Below are positions 1 through 9,314 of a stretch of 64,000 nucleotides of DNA, piece after piece. A program made the position numbers and the translations under genes. Origin of the DNA: Ancylobacter koreensis (GTDB lineage: Bacteria > Pseudomonadota > Alphaproteobacteria > Rhizobiales > Xanthobacteraceae). The notes beneath the pieces were generated by a model. That model was given only the letters and a program-made list of their open reading frames with translations, did not search any database and was not told the DNA's origin. The stretch spans positions 62,001 through 126,000 of the forward strand of contig NZ_JALKCG010000005.1 of NCBI RefSeq assembly GCF_023016525.1, in the 5' to 3' direction. Numbering within the stretch: the stretch's first letter is position 1; each line of letters opens with the position of its first letter.

Positions 1-192
1 CGGCTTGTCGGGGCGCGGCTGCACGGCAGCGTTGGAGGCCGGCAGGTCCACCGCCACGTCCACCGTCGAAAGCGGCGCCGCGACCATGAAGATGATGAGC
101 AGCACGAGGATCACGTCGATGAACGGCGTGACGTTGATCTCGTGGTTCTCGACGAGATCGTCGCTGTCGGAGCTCTGGAGCTTGGCAGCCAT
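1..192 (-). CDS. exbD: ExbD biopolymer transport protein, 3' part missing
   Basis: The reading frame starts at the ATG at 192 and runs off the left edge, so only the first 64 residues are seen. A short cytoplasmic N-terminus is followed by [20 protein letters not shown], the single membrane helix of ExbD/TolR with its conserved Asp that carries protons. Known role: with ExbB it uses the proton gradient to energise TonB-dependent outer-membrane uptake. It starts 6 bases after exbB ends, so the two are one transcription unit. TolR is the alternative, but the upstream ExbB has the long Ala/Pro-rich leader common in alphaproteobacterial ExbB. Confidence 0.9.
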   Translation of the reverse strand, partial: MAAKLQSSDSDDLVENHEINVTPFIDVILVLLIIFMVAAPLSTVDVAVDLPASNAAVQPRPDKP

Positions 193-198
193 GGGCGC

Positions 199-1320
<1,122 letters not shown>

Positions 1321-1355
1321 GGCGGCTTTCCGAGTTTCGGTCGGCCACGCCCGTG

Positions 1356-1373
1356 CCACTCACGCGTGAGTGG
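1356..1373. repeat. Perfect 18-bp palindrome upstream of exbB
   Basis: CCACTCACG followed directly by CGTGAGTGG is a perfect inverted repeat with no spacer, 36-53 bases upstream of the chosen exbB start. The absence of a loop favours a dimeric protein site over an RNA hairpin. No regulator is identified. Confidence 0.6.
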
Positions 1374-1461
1374 ACGCAATCGTCGGCCGCCCCGTCAGTC
1401 ACCGGCTTCCATAAACCCTGCGATACGCGCTCGACAATACGAAAAAGCCTGAATTCGCAAA

Positions 1462-1478
1462 TGTAGAACGCTTCAAAA
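1462..1478. promoter_or_regulatory. Candidate iron-control element (Irr/ICE-like) for exbBD
   Basis: The 17 bases TGTAGAA-CGC-TTCAAAA lie in an AT-rich part of the exbB upstream region. They match 12 of 14 fixed positions of the 7-3-7 inverted repeat TTTAGAA-N3-TTCTAAA, which I recall as the ICE motif bound by Irr in Rhizobiales. exbB/tonB-type uptake genes are known Irr targets. The match is read by eye and not scored against a matrix. The rest of 1379-1537 shows no gene. Confidence 0.45.
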
Positions 1479-1537
1479 CAACGAATACGTTCGCGAAGTC
1501 TAGTTTATCATCGTTCCAGACAGGTAACTATTGTGGA

Positions 1538-2965
1538 CTAAGCGCCGATCACCTTGCCCGGGTTGAGCGTGCCGGCGGGATCAAGTGCCTGCTTGAGCCG
1601 GTGCATCAGGTCCAGAGCGACGGGATCTGCGTAATGCGCCAGCTCCTCGCGCTTGAGGATGCCAATGCCGTGCTCGGCCGCGATGGAGCCATCCATGTCG
1701 GTCACGATGTCGTGCACGATCCGGTTGAAGGTCTCCCACATGGCGATGAAGGCGGCCTTCTCCATGCCGACCGGCTGGCTCAGGTTGAAATGGATGTTGC
1801 CGTCGCCGACATGACCGAAGGGGCATGGCCGCAGCCCCGGCAGCGCCGCCGTCACCGCCCCCAGCGCCCGCTCCAGGAATTCCGGCACGCGCGAGACCGG
1901 CACCGAGACGTCGTGCTTGATCGAGCCGCCCTCGTGCTTCTGCGCCTCCGACATGTCCTCGCGCAGCCGCCACATATTGGCGGCCTGCGCCTCGGAGGTC
2001 GCAATCGCCGCGTCCAGCACCTCGCCGGCCTCCATAGCGGCGGCGAGCGTCTCCTCCATCAGCGCGCCGAGATCGAAGGCGCGCGTGGGCGCGCTGAGTT
2101 CGGCCAGCACGTACCAGTCGTGGCTCTCCTGCAGCGGACGCACGGTGCCGGGCATATGCGCCAGCACGGTCTCGACGCCGAAGGCCGCCATCAGCTCGAA
2201 GGTGGTGAGCGCATCGCCCGCCTCGCCGCGGAGCCGCGCCAGCAGGGCGAGCGCGGCGGCCGGGTCCGGCACGGCGAGGAAGGCCGTAGTGCGCTGCGCC
2301 GGCAGCGGGAACAGCTTGAGCACGGCGGCGGTGATGAGGCCGAGCGTGCCCTCCGTGCCGAGGAAGAGTTGCTTGAGGTCGTAGCCCGCATTGTTCTTGC
2401 GCAGCCGCTTGAGGCCGTTCCACACCCGACCGTCAGCGAGCACGACTTCGAGGCCGAGCACGAGGTCGCGCGCATTGCCGTAGCGCAGCACGGCGGTGCC
2501 GCCGGCATTGGTGGAGAGGTTGCCGCCGATGCGGCAGGAACCCTGCGAGGCGATGTGCAGCGGGAACAGGCAGCCGGCCGCCACCGCCGCCTCATGCGCC
2601 TTGTCGAGGATGCAGCCGGCTTCCACCGTCATCGTCATGTCGACCGGGTCGACGTTGCGCACCCGGTCGAGCCGGGCGAGCGAGACCAGCATCTGCCCGA
2701 ACGGCATCTGCCCGCCGACGAGCCCGGTATTGCCGCCCTGCGGCACCAGCGCGACGCCCGCCCGCGCGCAGGCCTCGACGATGAACGCCACCTCCTGCGT
2801 CGTGCCCGGCCGCAGCACGGCGGGGGTGACGCCCTGATAGAGCCCGCGCTCCTCGCGCAGATAAGGCGCCATGTCGGCGGCATCGGTCAGCACATGGGCC
2901 GGGCCAATGCGCTGGGCGATGGCGGCGAGAAGGGGAGAGAGGGGGGACGAGGCTGCGAGCGTCAT
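1538..2965 (-). CDS. FAD-binding 2-hydroxyacid dehydrogenase (GlcD / D-2-hydroxyglutarate dehydrogenase-like)
   Basis: 475 residues of the FAD-linked oxidase family. The PCMH-type FAD-binding domain carries VPQGGNTGLVGG near residues 74-85. The C-terminal domain carries GHVGDGNIHFN near 383-393 and AEHGIG close to the end, both typical of D-lactate, glycolate and D-2-hydroxyglutarate dehydrogenases. Expected reaction: oxidation of a D-2-hydroxyacid to the 2-oxoacid with electrons passed to a carrier. It is a lone minus-strand gene, and its ATG overlaps the -35 element of the divergent parD promoter. Substrate cannot be read from sequence. An LhgO-like gene for the L-isomer lies at 34248-35357. 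Confidence 0.85.
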   Translation of the reverse strand: MTLAASSPLSPLLAAIAQRIGPAHVLTDAADMAPYLREERGLYQGVTPAVLRPGTTQEVAFIVEACARAGVALVPQGGNTGLVGGQMPFGQMLVSLARLDRVRNVDPVDMTMTVEAGCILDKAHEAAVAAGCLFPLHIASQGSCRIGGNLSTNAGGTAVLRYGNARDLVLGLEVVLADGRVWNGLKRLRKNNAGYDLKQLFLGTEGTLGLITAAVLKLFPLPAQRTTAFLAVPDPAAALALLARLRGEAGDALTTFELMAAFGVETVLAHMPGTVRPLQESHDWYVLAELSAPTRAFDLGALMEETLAAAMEAGEVLDAAIATSEAQAANMWRLREDMSEAQKHEGGSIKHDVSVPVSRVPEFLERALGAVTAALPGLRPCPFGHVGDGNIHFNLSQPVGMEKAAFIAMWETFNRIVHDIVTDMDGSIAAEHGIGILKREELAHYADPVALDLMHRLKQALDPAGTLNPGKVIGA

Positions 2966-2992
2966 TGAACTCCCAGGGGCAAGCGGTATGAT
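2965..2992 (+). promoter_or_regulatory. Predicted sigma-70 promoter of parD
   Basis: TTGAAC at 2965-2970 and TATGAT at 2987-2992 are separated by 16 bases and lie 28 bases upstream of the parD ATG. The -10 box lies within the palindrome at 2986-3002, the usual layout for antitoxin self-repression. Confidence 0.5.
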
Positions 2993-3002
2993 GAATTCAT
3001 AC
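2986..3002. promoter_or_regulatory. Candidate ParD operator
   Basis: GTATGA and TCATAC form a 6-bp inverted repeat around a 5-base centre. It overlaps the predicted -10 box and precedes the GGAGG ribosome site of parD. ParD-type antitoxins bind such repeats through their ribbon-helix-helix domain, so self-repression is the likely role. This is inferred from position and symmetry. Confidence 0.45.
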
Positions 3003-3019
3003 TATGGAGGGAAGGCCCG

Positions 3020-3307
3020 ATGGCGAATGCCGAGAAGCGCACCTTCAGTCTGCCACGCGAGCAGGCGGAATTCATAGACCGGCTGGTGGATTCGGGCACG
3101 TATGGCAGCGCCAGCGAGGTCGTCCGCGCCGGGCTGCGCGCGCTGCAGGAACGCGACGCGGCGGTGGAGCGCTGGCTGCGCGAGGAAGTAGCGCCGGTGA
3201 TGCGGGCGGCCCAAGCCGACCCTTCGTCGCTCCTCACCGAAGACCAGGTCTTCGGCGAAATCCGGCGGCGGCACGATGACCGGATGAAGAACCGACGTGC
3301 GGTATGA
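3020..3307 (+). CDS. parD: ParD/CopG-type antitoxin
   Basis: 95 residues. The N-terminal part (about 1-45: RTFSLPREQAEFIDRLV then GSASEVVRAGLRAL) is the ribbon-helix-helix DNA-binding fold of type II ParD antitoxins. The charged C-terminal half would wrap the toxin. ATG at 3020 has GGAGG 10 bases upstream. The ParE reading frame starts at GTG 3297, inside the last codons of parD, the usual translational coupling. Since the toxin gene is broken, this may be an orphan antitoxin that still represses its own promoter. Confidence 0.85.
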   Translation: MANAEKRTFSLPREQAEFIDRLVDSGTYGSASEVVRAGLRALQERDAAVERWLREEVAPVMRAAQADPSSLLTEDQVFGEIRRRHDDRMKNRRAV

Positions 3308-3596
3308 GGTTAGATTCACTGCAGCGGCCTTGGACGATCTCGCGGGGATCTATGATTTCATCGCCGCGCGCTCCGGACCGCTCACCGCCTTAGCCTATGT
3401 CGAGCGTGTCAGGGCTTATTGCCGTTCCTTCTCCGATTTCCCCGCGCGGCACCCTCCGTGACGATGTCGCTCCCGGCCTGCGCATTGTCGGCTTCGAGCG
3501 GGGGTGACAATAGCGTTCCATATCGAGAGCGACCGCGTGGTGTTCAACCGCATCCTGTATGGAGGGCGCTCGCTCGAAGGGCTCGGCGACGACTGA
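3297..3596 (+). pseudogene. parE: ParE toxin, disrupted by two frameshifts
   Basis: From GTG 3297 the frame reads VRYEVRFTAAALDDLAGIYD, a normal RelE/ParE start, through FPAR and then stops at 3459. The homologous sequence continues in the next frame as RGTLRDDVAPGLRIVGFER (about 3447-3509), and then after another shift as VTIAFHIESDRVVFNRILYGG to a stop at 3594. Compared with the usual ParE pattern FPERGTPRDD...FERRVTIAFH, about two bases are missing near 3444-3450 and one near 3509-3512. All three pieces together span the normal ParE length of about 100 residues. Sequencing error is possible, but two independent errors in one 300-base gene is less likely than decay. Confidence 0.85.
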
Positions 3597-3644
3597 CCGC
3601 TCCCGCCCCTTGCCCCGGCGCTTCTTTCCCCCTATCCCCGCGCT

Positions 3645-5474
3645 ATGGCGCCTCCTCTCCTTCTGCTTCAGGATACCAAGCTCACCTTCGGCGGCACGCC
3701 GCTGCTGGAGGGGGCGGAGCTTTCCGTTTCCGCCGGCGAACGCGTCGGCCTCGTCGGCCGCAACGGCTCGGGCAAATCCACCCTGCTGAAGATCGCCGCC
3801 GGCCTCGTCGTGGCCGACAGCGGCGCGCGCTTCGTGCAGCCCGGCGCGACGGTGCGCTATCTCCCGCAGGAGCCGGACCTCTCCGGCTTCGAGACCACGC
3901 TCGCCTATGTCGAGGCCGGAATGGGGCCGGGCGATGCGGAATACCGCGCGCAATATCTGCTCAGCGAGCTGGGTCTCACCGGGACCGAACATCCGGCGAA
4001 CCTCTCCGGCGGCGAGGCCCGCCGTGCTGCGCTGGCCCGCGTGCTAGCGCCCGAGCCCGATATCCTGCTGCTCGACGAGCCGACCAACCATCTCGATCTG
4101 CCGGCCATCGAATGGCTGGAGGCGGAAATCGCCTCGCTGCGCTCCGCCCTCGTGCTGATCAGCCATGACCGGCGCTTCCTGCAGGACCTCACCCGCGCCA
4201 CCGTCTGGCTCGACCGGGGCCGCACGCGGCGCATGGAGCGCGGCTTCGCGTTCTTCGAAGAATGGCGCGACCAGGTGCTGGAAGAGGAAGAGCGCGACCA
4301 GCAAAAGCTCGCCCGCAAGATCGTCGCGGAAGAGCACTGGATGCGCTACGGCGTCACCGCGCGCCGCAAGCGGAACGTCCGCCGCGTCGGCGAGCTCGCG
4401 GCCCTGCGCACCCAGTATCGCGAGCATCGCGGCGCGGTCGGCACCATTTCCGTCACCGCCACCGAGGCGGACGTCTCCGGCAAGCTGGTGATGGAGGCCG
4501 AGCACATCTCCAAGGCCTATGGGGACCGCGTCATCGTGCGCGATCTCTCCATCCGCATCCAGCGCGGCGACCGCATCGGCATCGTCGGGCCCAATGGCGC
4601 GGGCAAGACCACGCTGCTGAAGATGCTGACCGGGGAACTCGCACCGGACAGCGGCAAGGCCAAGATGGGCACCAATATCGAGATGGCGACGCTGGACCAG
4701 CGCCGCGCCGCCCTCGACCCCAACCGTTCGGTACGTGAAACGCTGACCGACGGGCGCGGCGACCAGGTGTTCGTCGGCGGCAATCCGCGCCATGTCATCG
4801 GCTACATGAAGGACTTCCTGTTCACGCCGGAACAGGCCGGCACCGCCGTCTCGCGCCTGTCCGGCGGCGAGCGCGGGCGGCTGCTGCTGGCGTGTGCGCT
4901 GGCGCAGGCGTCCAACCTCATGGTGCTGGACGAGCCGACCAACGACCTCGATCTCGAAACACTCGACCTCCTGGAAGAGATGATCGACGACTATGCCGGC
5001 ACGGTGCTGCTGGTGAGCCATGACCGCGACTTCCTCGACCGCACCGTCACCGCCACCATCGCCTATGAAGGCGACGGCAACTGGGCGGTCTATGCGGGCG
5101 GCTATTCCGACATGGTGGCCCAGCGCGGCCATGGCGTGAAGGCGCGGGCCGCTGCCGCCGCCGCTTCGCCCCCGAAGGCCGCCCCAGCCGGCGCAACGCA
5201 GGCCGTGCCCCCTGCCGCGAGCTCGCCGGCCTCCCGACGCAAGCTCTCCTTCAAGGAGAAGCACGCGCTGGAACAACTGCCCAAGAAGGTCGCCCAGCTC
5301 GAATCCGACGTGAAGCGCCTCAACAACACCCTGCACACGCCGAATTTCTACACGCGCGATCCCGCCGGATTCCAGAAGGCGACCGCCGAACTGACCCGCG
5401 TGCAGGCCGAACTTGCCGCCGCCGAGGAACAGTGGCTGGAGCTGGAGATGCTGCGCGAGGAAATCGGGGGGTGA
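3645..5474 (+). CDS. uup: ABC-F family ATPase, Uup type
   Basis: 609 residues with two ABC ATPase domains and no membrane segments. Domain 1 has Walker A GRNGSGKS near residue 38, signature LSGGE near 120 and Walker B LLLDEPTNHLD near 145. Domain 2 has Walker A GPNGAGKT near 315, signature LSGGE near 405 and LMVLDEPTNDLD near 425. The C-terminal 75 residues are a coiled coil beginning KLSFKEKHALEQLP, which marks Uup rather than EttA. Uup proteins are ribosome- or DNA-associated ATPases linked to ribosome assembly and transposon excision. It stands alone, 48 bases after the parE remnant. Confidence 0.9.
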   Translation: MAPPLLLLQDTKLTFGGTPLLEGAELSVSAGERVGLVGRNGSGKSTLLKIAAGLVVADSGARFVQPGATVRYLPQEPDLSGFETTLAYVEAGMGPGDAEYRAQYLLSELGLTGTEHPANLSGGEARRAALARVLAPEPDILLLDEPTNHLDLPAIEWLEAEIASLRSALVLISHDRRFLQDLTRATVWLDRGRTRRMERGFAFFEEWRDQVLEEEERDQQKLARKIVAEEHWMRYGVTARRKRNVRRVGELAALRTQYREHRGAVGTISVTATEADVSGKLVMEAEHISKAYGDRVIVRDLSIRIQRGDRIGIVGPNGAGKTTLLKMLTGELAPDSGKAKMGTNIEMATLDQRRAALDPNRSVRETLTDGRGDQVFVGGNPRHVIGYMKDFLFTPEQAGTAVSRLSGGERGRLLLACALAQASNLMVLDEPTNDLDLETLDLLEEMIDDYAGTVLLVSHDRDFLDRTVTATIAYEGDGNWAVYAGGYSDMVAQRGHGVKARAAAAAASPPKAAPAGATQAVPPAASSPASRRKLSFKEKHALEQLPKKVAQLESDVKRLNNTLHTPNFYTRDPAGFQKATAELTRVQAELAAAEEQWLELEMLREEIGG

Positions 5475-5499
5475 GCGGGCATATCCCTTCAGTCCGGCC

Positions 5500-5589
5500 G
5501 TCATCCCGGCCGCAGCGAAGCGGAGCGCCGGGATCGTTCTCCATTGCTCTCGCGATCCCGGATCGGTCCTGCGGACCGTTCGGGACGAC
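5500..5589. repeat. Palindromic intergenic repeat between uup and the RNA methyltransferase gene
   Basis: About 90 bases begin GTCATCCCGG and end GTTCGGGACGAC. They contain ATCCCGG and CCGGGAT pairs that can fold back on themselves. Layout resembles the dispersed palindromic elements elsewhere in the window, but the sequence differs from the 45516/58495/62006 family. Confidence 0.5.
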
Positions 5590-5610
5590 GCCCCACGCAA
5601 CCTTCTAGCC

Positions 5611-6411
5611 ATGCCCCGCCTCATCCCCCTCACCTCCCCCGACGACCCGCGCATCGACGCCTATCGCGTCATCAAGGAGCGCGATCTGGTCGGGCGCGGC
5701 GGGCGGTTCATCGTCGAGGGGCGCACGGTGCTGGACGTCGCGCTCTCGAAGCGCAACCGCTTCGCGCTGGAATCGCTACTGCTGGCGGAAAGCCGGGTGG
5801 AGGCGCTGGCCGGGCTGATCGCGCAGGCACCGGACGACCTGCCGGTCTACACCGCCAGCCAGGCGATCCTCGACGGCATCACCGGCTTCCACATCCATCG
5901 CGGCCTGCTCGGCATCGGGCTGCGGGGAGCGGAGCCGGGCATCGAGGACGTGCTCGCCCGCCTGCCGGAGGAGGCGCTGGTGGTGGTGCCGCTCGGCATC
6001 ACCAACCATGACAATGTCGGCGGCATCATGCGCAACGCCGCCGCCTTCGGCGCCGATGCCGCGCTGTTCGACTTTGCTTCCTGCGACCCGCTCTACCGCA
6101 AGGCGATCCGCGTCTCGGTCGGCGGCAGCCTCGTCGTGCCCTTCGCCCGCGAGGGCAGCGCCGGCGCGCTGTGCGACCGGCTGATCGCCCATGGCTTCGA
6201 GCTGCTGGCGCTGAGCCCCGCTGGTGCGGTGACGCTCGCCGAGGTGCACCGGCCGAAGCGCGCGGCCCTGTTGCTCGGCGCGGAAGGGCCCGGCCTGCCG
6301 GACGAGATCCTTGCCCGCGCCACCACGGTGCGCATCCCGATGAAGGCCGGCTTCGACTCGCTCAACGTGGCGACCACCAGCGGTATCGCGCTACACGCCC
6401 TCGCCGCCTGA
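5611..6411 (+). CDS. TrmH/SpoU-family RNA 2'-O-methyltransferase
   Basis: 266 residues from ATG 5611. An earlier in-frame start at 5413 would run back through uup and the repeat, so I rejected it. The C-terminal SPOUT domain shows the three knotted-fold motifs: HDNVGGIMRNAAAFGA (near 131-146), LLLGAEGPGLPDEIL (near 220-234) and IPMKAGFDSLNVATTSG (near 242-258). The N-terminal third resembles the substrate-binding domain. It would methylate a ribose in tRNA or rRNA using S-adenosylmethionine. The exact target cannot be told. Confidence 0.87.
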   Translation: MPRLIPLTSPDDPRIDAYRVIKERDLVGRGGRFIVEGRTVLDVALSKRNRFALESLLLAESRVEALAGLIAQAPDDLPVYTASQAILDGITGFHIHRGLLGIGLRGAEPGIEDVLARLPEEALVVVPLGITNHDNVGGIMRNAAAFGADAALFDFASCDPLYRKAIRVSVGGSLVVPFAREGSAGALCDRLIAHGFELLALSPAGAVTLAEVHRPKRAALLLGAEGPGLPDEILARATTVRIPMKAGFDSLNVATTSGIALHALAA

Positions 6412-6542
6412 CCGGCGCACATGGCTGGGCTGCGTCAAGCGCGCGTGATCGGGCCGAATCAGGCTCGACAACCGGCAGGGCGAGGCGCATCCTCGTTTCA
6501 CTTCTACAGGCGGGCAGCCGTCTGACTGATCGTCACCTTATC

Positions 6543-6572
6543 AAGGCCCGAGGCATTGCCACGGGCCTTTTT
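6543..6572 (+). terminator. Rho-independent terminator
   Basis: AAGGCCCG and CGGGCCTT form a perfect 8-bp stem around an 11-base loop, followed by a T run. It sits 131 bases after the methyltransferase stop and 96 bases before the C1 biosynthesis operon, insulating the two. The remainder of 6412-6668 shows no gene. Confidence 0.8.
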
Positions 6573-6668
6573 CTTTGTGCCGCCTCCTCCCGGCAGGGGG
6601 CGCGACAGCGGTGCCGGTTTGCGCCGACGGGCGTTTGGCGTAGCTTCGCCCCGAACGGAAACCGAGCC

Positions 6669-7286
6669 ATGCCCGACCTTTACCCCACGCCTCGCGCCGC
6701 GTTTCGCCGCCCCGAGATCGTCAAGCTCGGCGGCAGCCTTGTCAGCCATCCGCGCCTGACGGCGGTGCTGGAGGCGCTGGCCGAGCGCGGCGCGCCGCTG
6801 GTGCTGGTCGCCGGCGGCGGCCCGCTGGCCGATGGCGTGCGGGCGCTGCAGCCGCGCCTGTCGCTCTCCGATGCCGCCTGCCACCGCATGGCGATCCTCG
6901 CCATGGAGCAGACGGCGCACGCCTTCGCCGATCTCATGCCCAGCCTCGTTCTCGCCGACAATCCGGACGCCATCGCGCAGGCGCACGGGGAAGGCCGCGC
7001 CGCGCTGTGGCTGCCCGCCCGCATGGCGCTCGCCGCGCGCGATCTGCCCGAGAGCTGGGAGCTGACTTCCGACAGCCTCGCCGCCTGGCTCGCGGTCGAG
7101 ATCCACGCCGCCCGGCTCACTCTCGTGAAATCCCTGCCCACCGGCGGGGCGACACCGGACGAGTGGGCGCGCGCGGGGCTCACCGACCCGCTGTTCCCCG
7201 CCTTCGCCGCGCGGTTCGCCGGGCCGGTCGAGGTGACGACGCCGGAGGCGCTGCTGGCCGGCACGAAAGGGAGCCTTGCCGCATGA
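6669..7286 (+). CDS. mfnE: Amino acid kinase family protein, MfnE-like (methylofuran pathway)
   Basis: 205 residues with the amino acid kinase fold: VKLGGSL at 18-24 and LVAGGGPLADGVR near 45-57 bind phosphate. Archaeal MfnE phosphorylates aminomethylfuranmethyl phosphate to the diphosphate during methanofuran synthesis. Homologs in H4MPT-using bacteria cluster with C1 genes, as here. It is first in a tight operon: the next ATG overlaps its stop (ATGA). The generic annotation would be uridylate or aspartate kinase-like, and the context favours MfnE. I see no ribosome site stronger than weak purines. Confidence 0.7.
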   Translation: MPDLYPTPRAAFRRPEIVKLGGSLVSHPRLTAVLEALAERGAPLVLVAGGGPLADGVRALQPRLSLSDAACHRMAILAMEQTAHAFADLMPSLVLADNPDAIAQAHGEGRAALWLPARMALAARDLPESWELTSDSLAAWLAVEIHAARLTLVKSLPTGGATPDEWARAGLTDPLFPAFAARFAGPVEVTTPEALLAGTKGSLAA

Positions 7287-7849
7287 GCGCGAACAAGGGG
7301 CTTTATCCGCGCTGGGCTTGGGCGCTGACCGGCTCGGGGCACTTCTTCACCGAGTCCATCGCGCTGATAAAGTCGCTGGACGCGGTGGACCTGTTCGTCT
7401 CCAAAGCCGCCGACGAGGTGCTGCGCATGTACAAGCAGGACCTGCCGGAAGGCACGCGCATCTTCAAGGAGACGACGGCGAGCTCGGCGCCGGTCGGGCG
7501 GTTCTACGAGGGGCTCTACCACACGCTGGTGGTGTCTCCCGCCTCCTCCAACACGGTCGCCAAGGCGGTGTTCGGCATCTCCGACACGCTGGTGACGAAC
7601 TGCTTCGCGCAGGCCGGCAAGTGCCGGGTGCACGCCATCGTCTTCGCCTGCGACACCGCGCCTGAAATGATCACCATGGCGCCCAAAGGGCCGGTGCCGG
7701 TCTATCCGCGCCGCATCGACCTTGAGAACACGGCGAAGCTCAAGGAATTCGACGACACCACTGTGGTCGAATCCATCGAGGATCTGGAGGCCGCCATCGC
7801 CGCCCGCCAGCGGCACCTCGCGGAGAAGGCCGCCCCGCTCGATGGCTGA
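7283..7849 (+). CDS. Flavoprotein, DmrB/AfpA-like (putative dihydromethanopterin reductase)
   Basis: 188 residues of the flavoprotein (Coq3/DFP-type FMN) family, with ALTGSGHFFTES near the start and SSAPVGRFYEGLYHTLVVSPASSNTVAKA in the middle (residues about 72-98). Bacterial relatives in C1 clusters are called AfpA or DmrB, and one has been shown to reduce dihydromethanopterin to tetrahydromethanopterin. Cysteines near 112 and 118 fall in a region where relatives may bind a further cofactor. It overlaps both neighbours by a few bases, so it is cotranscribed. The assignment rests on family and context. Confidence 0.7.
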   Translation: MSANKGLYPRWAWALTGSGHFFTESIALIKSLDAVDLFVSKAADEVLRMYKQDLPEGTRIFKETTASSAPVGRFYEGLYHTLVVSPASSNTVAKAVFGISDTLVTNCFAQAGKCRVHAIVFACDTAPEMITMAPKGPVPVYPRRIDLENTAKLKEFDDTTVVESIEDLEAAIAARQRHLAEKAAPLDG

Positions 7850-9314
7850 CGAGCCCGCCGACGGCGCTGGCCGGCCGGAAAGGATAGCGCTCGTCACCGG
7901 CTCACTGGCCGAGCCGCGCCTCAGCAAGATCGCCGGCGAGATCGCCGACGCGGCGCTCGACCCCGTGGTGGTGAATGTCGGGGTCAAGGTCGCCGCGCTG
8001 ATGACGGCGGAGATCGTCGAGCGCCGGCTTAAACTGCCCGAAGGCACCGACCGCGTGCTGATGCCCGGCCGCTTTCGTGGCGACCTCGACCGGCTGGAGC
8101 GCTTCTTCGGCGTGCCCTTCGCGCGCGGGCCGGACGAGATCGCCGACATCCCCGACTATTTCGGTCAGCAGCGCCGGGCGGCGGACCTCTCGAAGCACGA
8201 CGTCGCCATCTTCGCCGAGATCGTCGACGCCACGACGCTCAGCGTCGAGGCCATCGTGGCGCGTGCGCTGTTCCTCAGGGGCGAGGGCGCCGACGTCATC
8301 GACCTCGGCTGCCTGCCCGATACCGAATTCCCGCATCTTGAAGAAGCCATCGCCGCCCTGCACGGCGAGGGGCTGAAGGTCAGCGTCGACAGCTTCGACC
8401 TCGACGAGTTGCGGCGCGCCACGCGGGCGGGCGCTGACTACCTTCTCAGCCTCAATGAGAACAACCTGCACATCGCCGGGGAAGGATCGGCCGTGCCGGT
8501 GCTGGTGCCGTCGACGCAGGGCGACCTCGAATCGCTGTCACGGGCGGTGGAGGCGTGCCTCGCGAGCGGGCAGCCCTTCTACGCCGACCCGATCCTCGAC
8601 CCGATCCATTACGGCTTCACAGCTTCGGTGGTGCGCTACAGCGAGTTGCGCCGGCGCTATCCCGGCATCCCGATCCTGATGGGCATCGGCAACGTCACCG
8701 AGCTTACCGACGCCGATACCACCGGCATCAACGCCATCCTCATGGGGCTGATCTCGGAACTGCACCTTCAGGCGGTACTGGCGGTGCAGGTGAGCCCGCA
8801 TTGCCGGACGGCGGTGCGCGAATTCGACCGGGCGCGGCGCGAATTCTACGCCGCCCGGCAGGCGGGGGCGCTGCCGCAGGGCTTCGGCGGCGGGCTGATG
8901 GCGCTGCGCGACCGCAAGCCCTTTGCGGCCTCTCCCGAGGACATCGACCGGCTGGCCGGCGAGGTCCGCGACCGCAACTTCCGCATCGACGTCGCGCAGG
9001 ACGGCATCCACATCTACAACCGCGACGGCCATCACGTGGCCAGCGAGCCCTTCGCCCTGTTTCCGCAGCTCGGGGTGGAAGCCGACGGCGCCCATGCTTT
9101 CTATCTCGGCGTCGAGACGGCGCGGGCGGAAATCGCCTACAAGCTCGGCAAGCGCTACGCGCAGGACGAGGGGCTGAAATGGGGCGTGGCCGGCGAGATC
9201 GCCGGCAGCCCCGAGGCGGCCCACCGTTTGACTTTCAAGGAGGCCGGCACGACCTTGCAAGCCAAAGTCGCTGCCAAAACAGACGCCAAGGCGAAAGCCG
9301 GAGAGACCCCGTGA
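7842..9314 (+). CDS. Dihydropteroate synthase-like protein of the H4MPT pathway
   Basis: 490 residues from ATG 7842, which overlaps the previous stop. An N-terminal DUF6513-type domain (about 1-140) is followed by a DHPS-like TIM barrel, with EGADVIDLGCLPDTEFPHLE (near 160), KVSVDSFD and LMGIGNVTELTDADTTGINA (about 280-300). The C-terminal 120 residues include an Ala/Lys-rich tail. This family occurs with H4MPT genes in methylotrophs and methanogens. The archaeal version is implicated in joining the pterin to the ribofuranosyl-aminobenzene unit made by MptG. That step is therefore the likely role here, by inference. Confidence 0.75.
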   Translation: MADEPADGAGRPERIALVTGSLAEPRLSKIAGEIADAALDPVVVNVGVKVAALMTAEIVERRLKLPEGTDRVLMPGRFRGDLDRLERFFGVPFARGPDEIADIPDYFGQQRRAADLSKHDVAIFAEIVDATTLSVEAIVARALFLRGEGADVIDLGCLPDTEFPHLEEAIAALHGEGLKVSVDSFDLDELRRATRAGADYLLSLNENNLHIAGEGSAVPVLVPSTQGDLESLSRAVEACLASGQPFYADPILDPIHYGFTASVVRYSELRRRYPGIPILMGIGNVTELTDADTTGINAILMGLISELHLQAVLAVQVSPHCRTAVREFDRARREFYAARQAGALPQGFGGGLMALRDRKPFAASPEDIDRLAGEVRDRNFRIDVAQDGIHIYNRDGHHVASEPFALFPQLGVEADGAHAFYLGVETARAEIAYKLGKRYAQDEGLKWGVAGEIAGSPEAAHRLTFKEAGTTLQAKVAAKTDAKAKAGETP

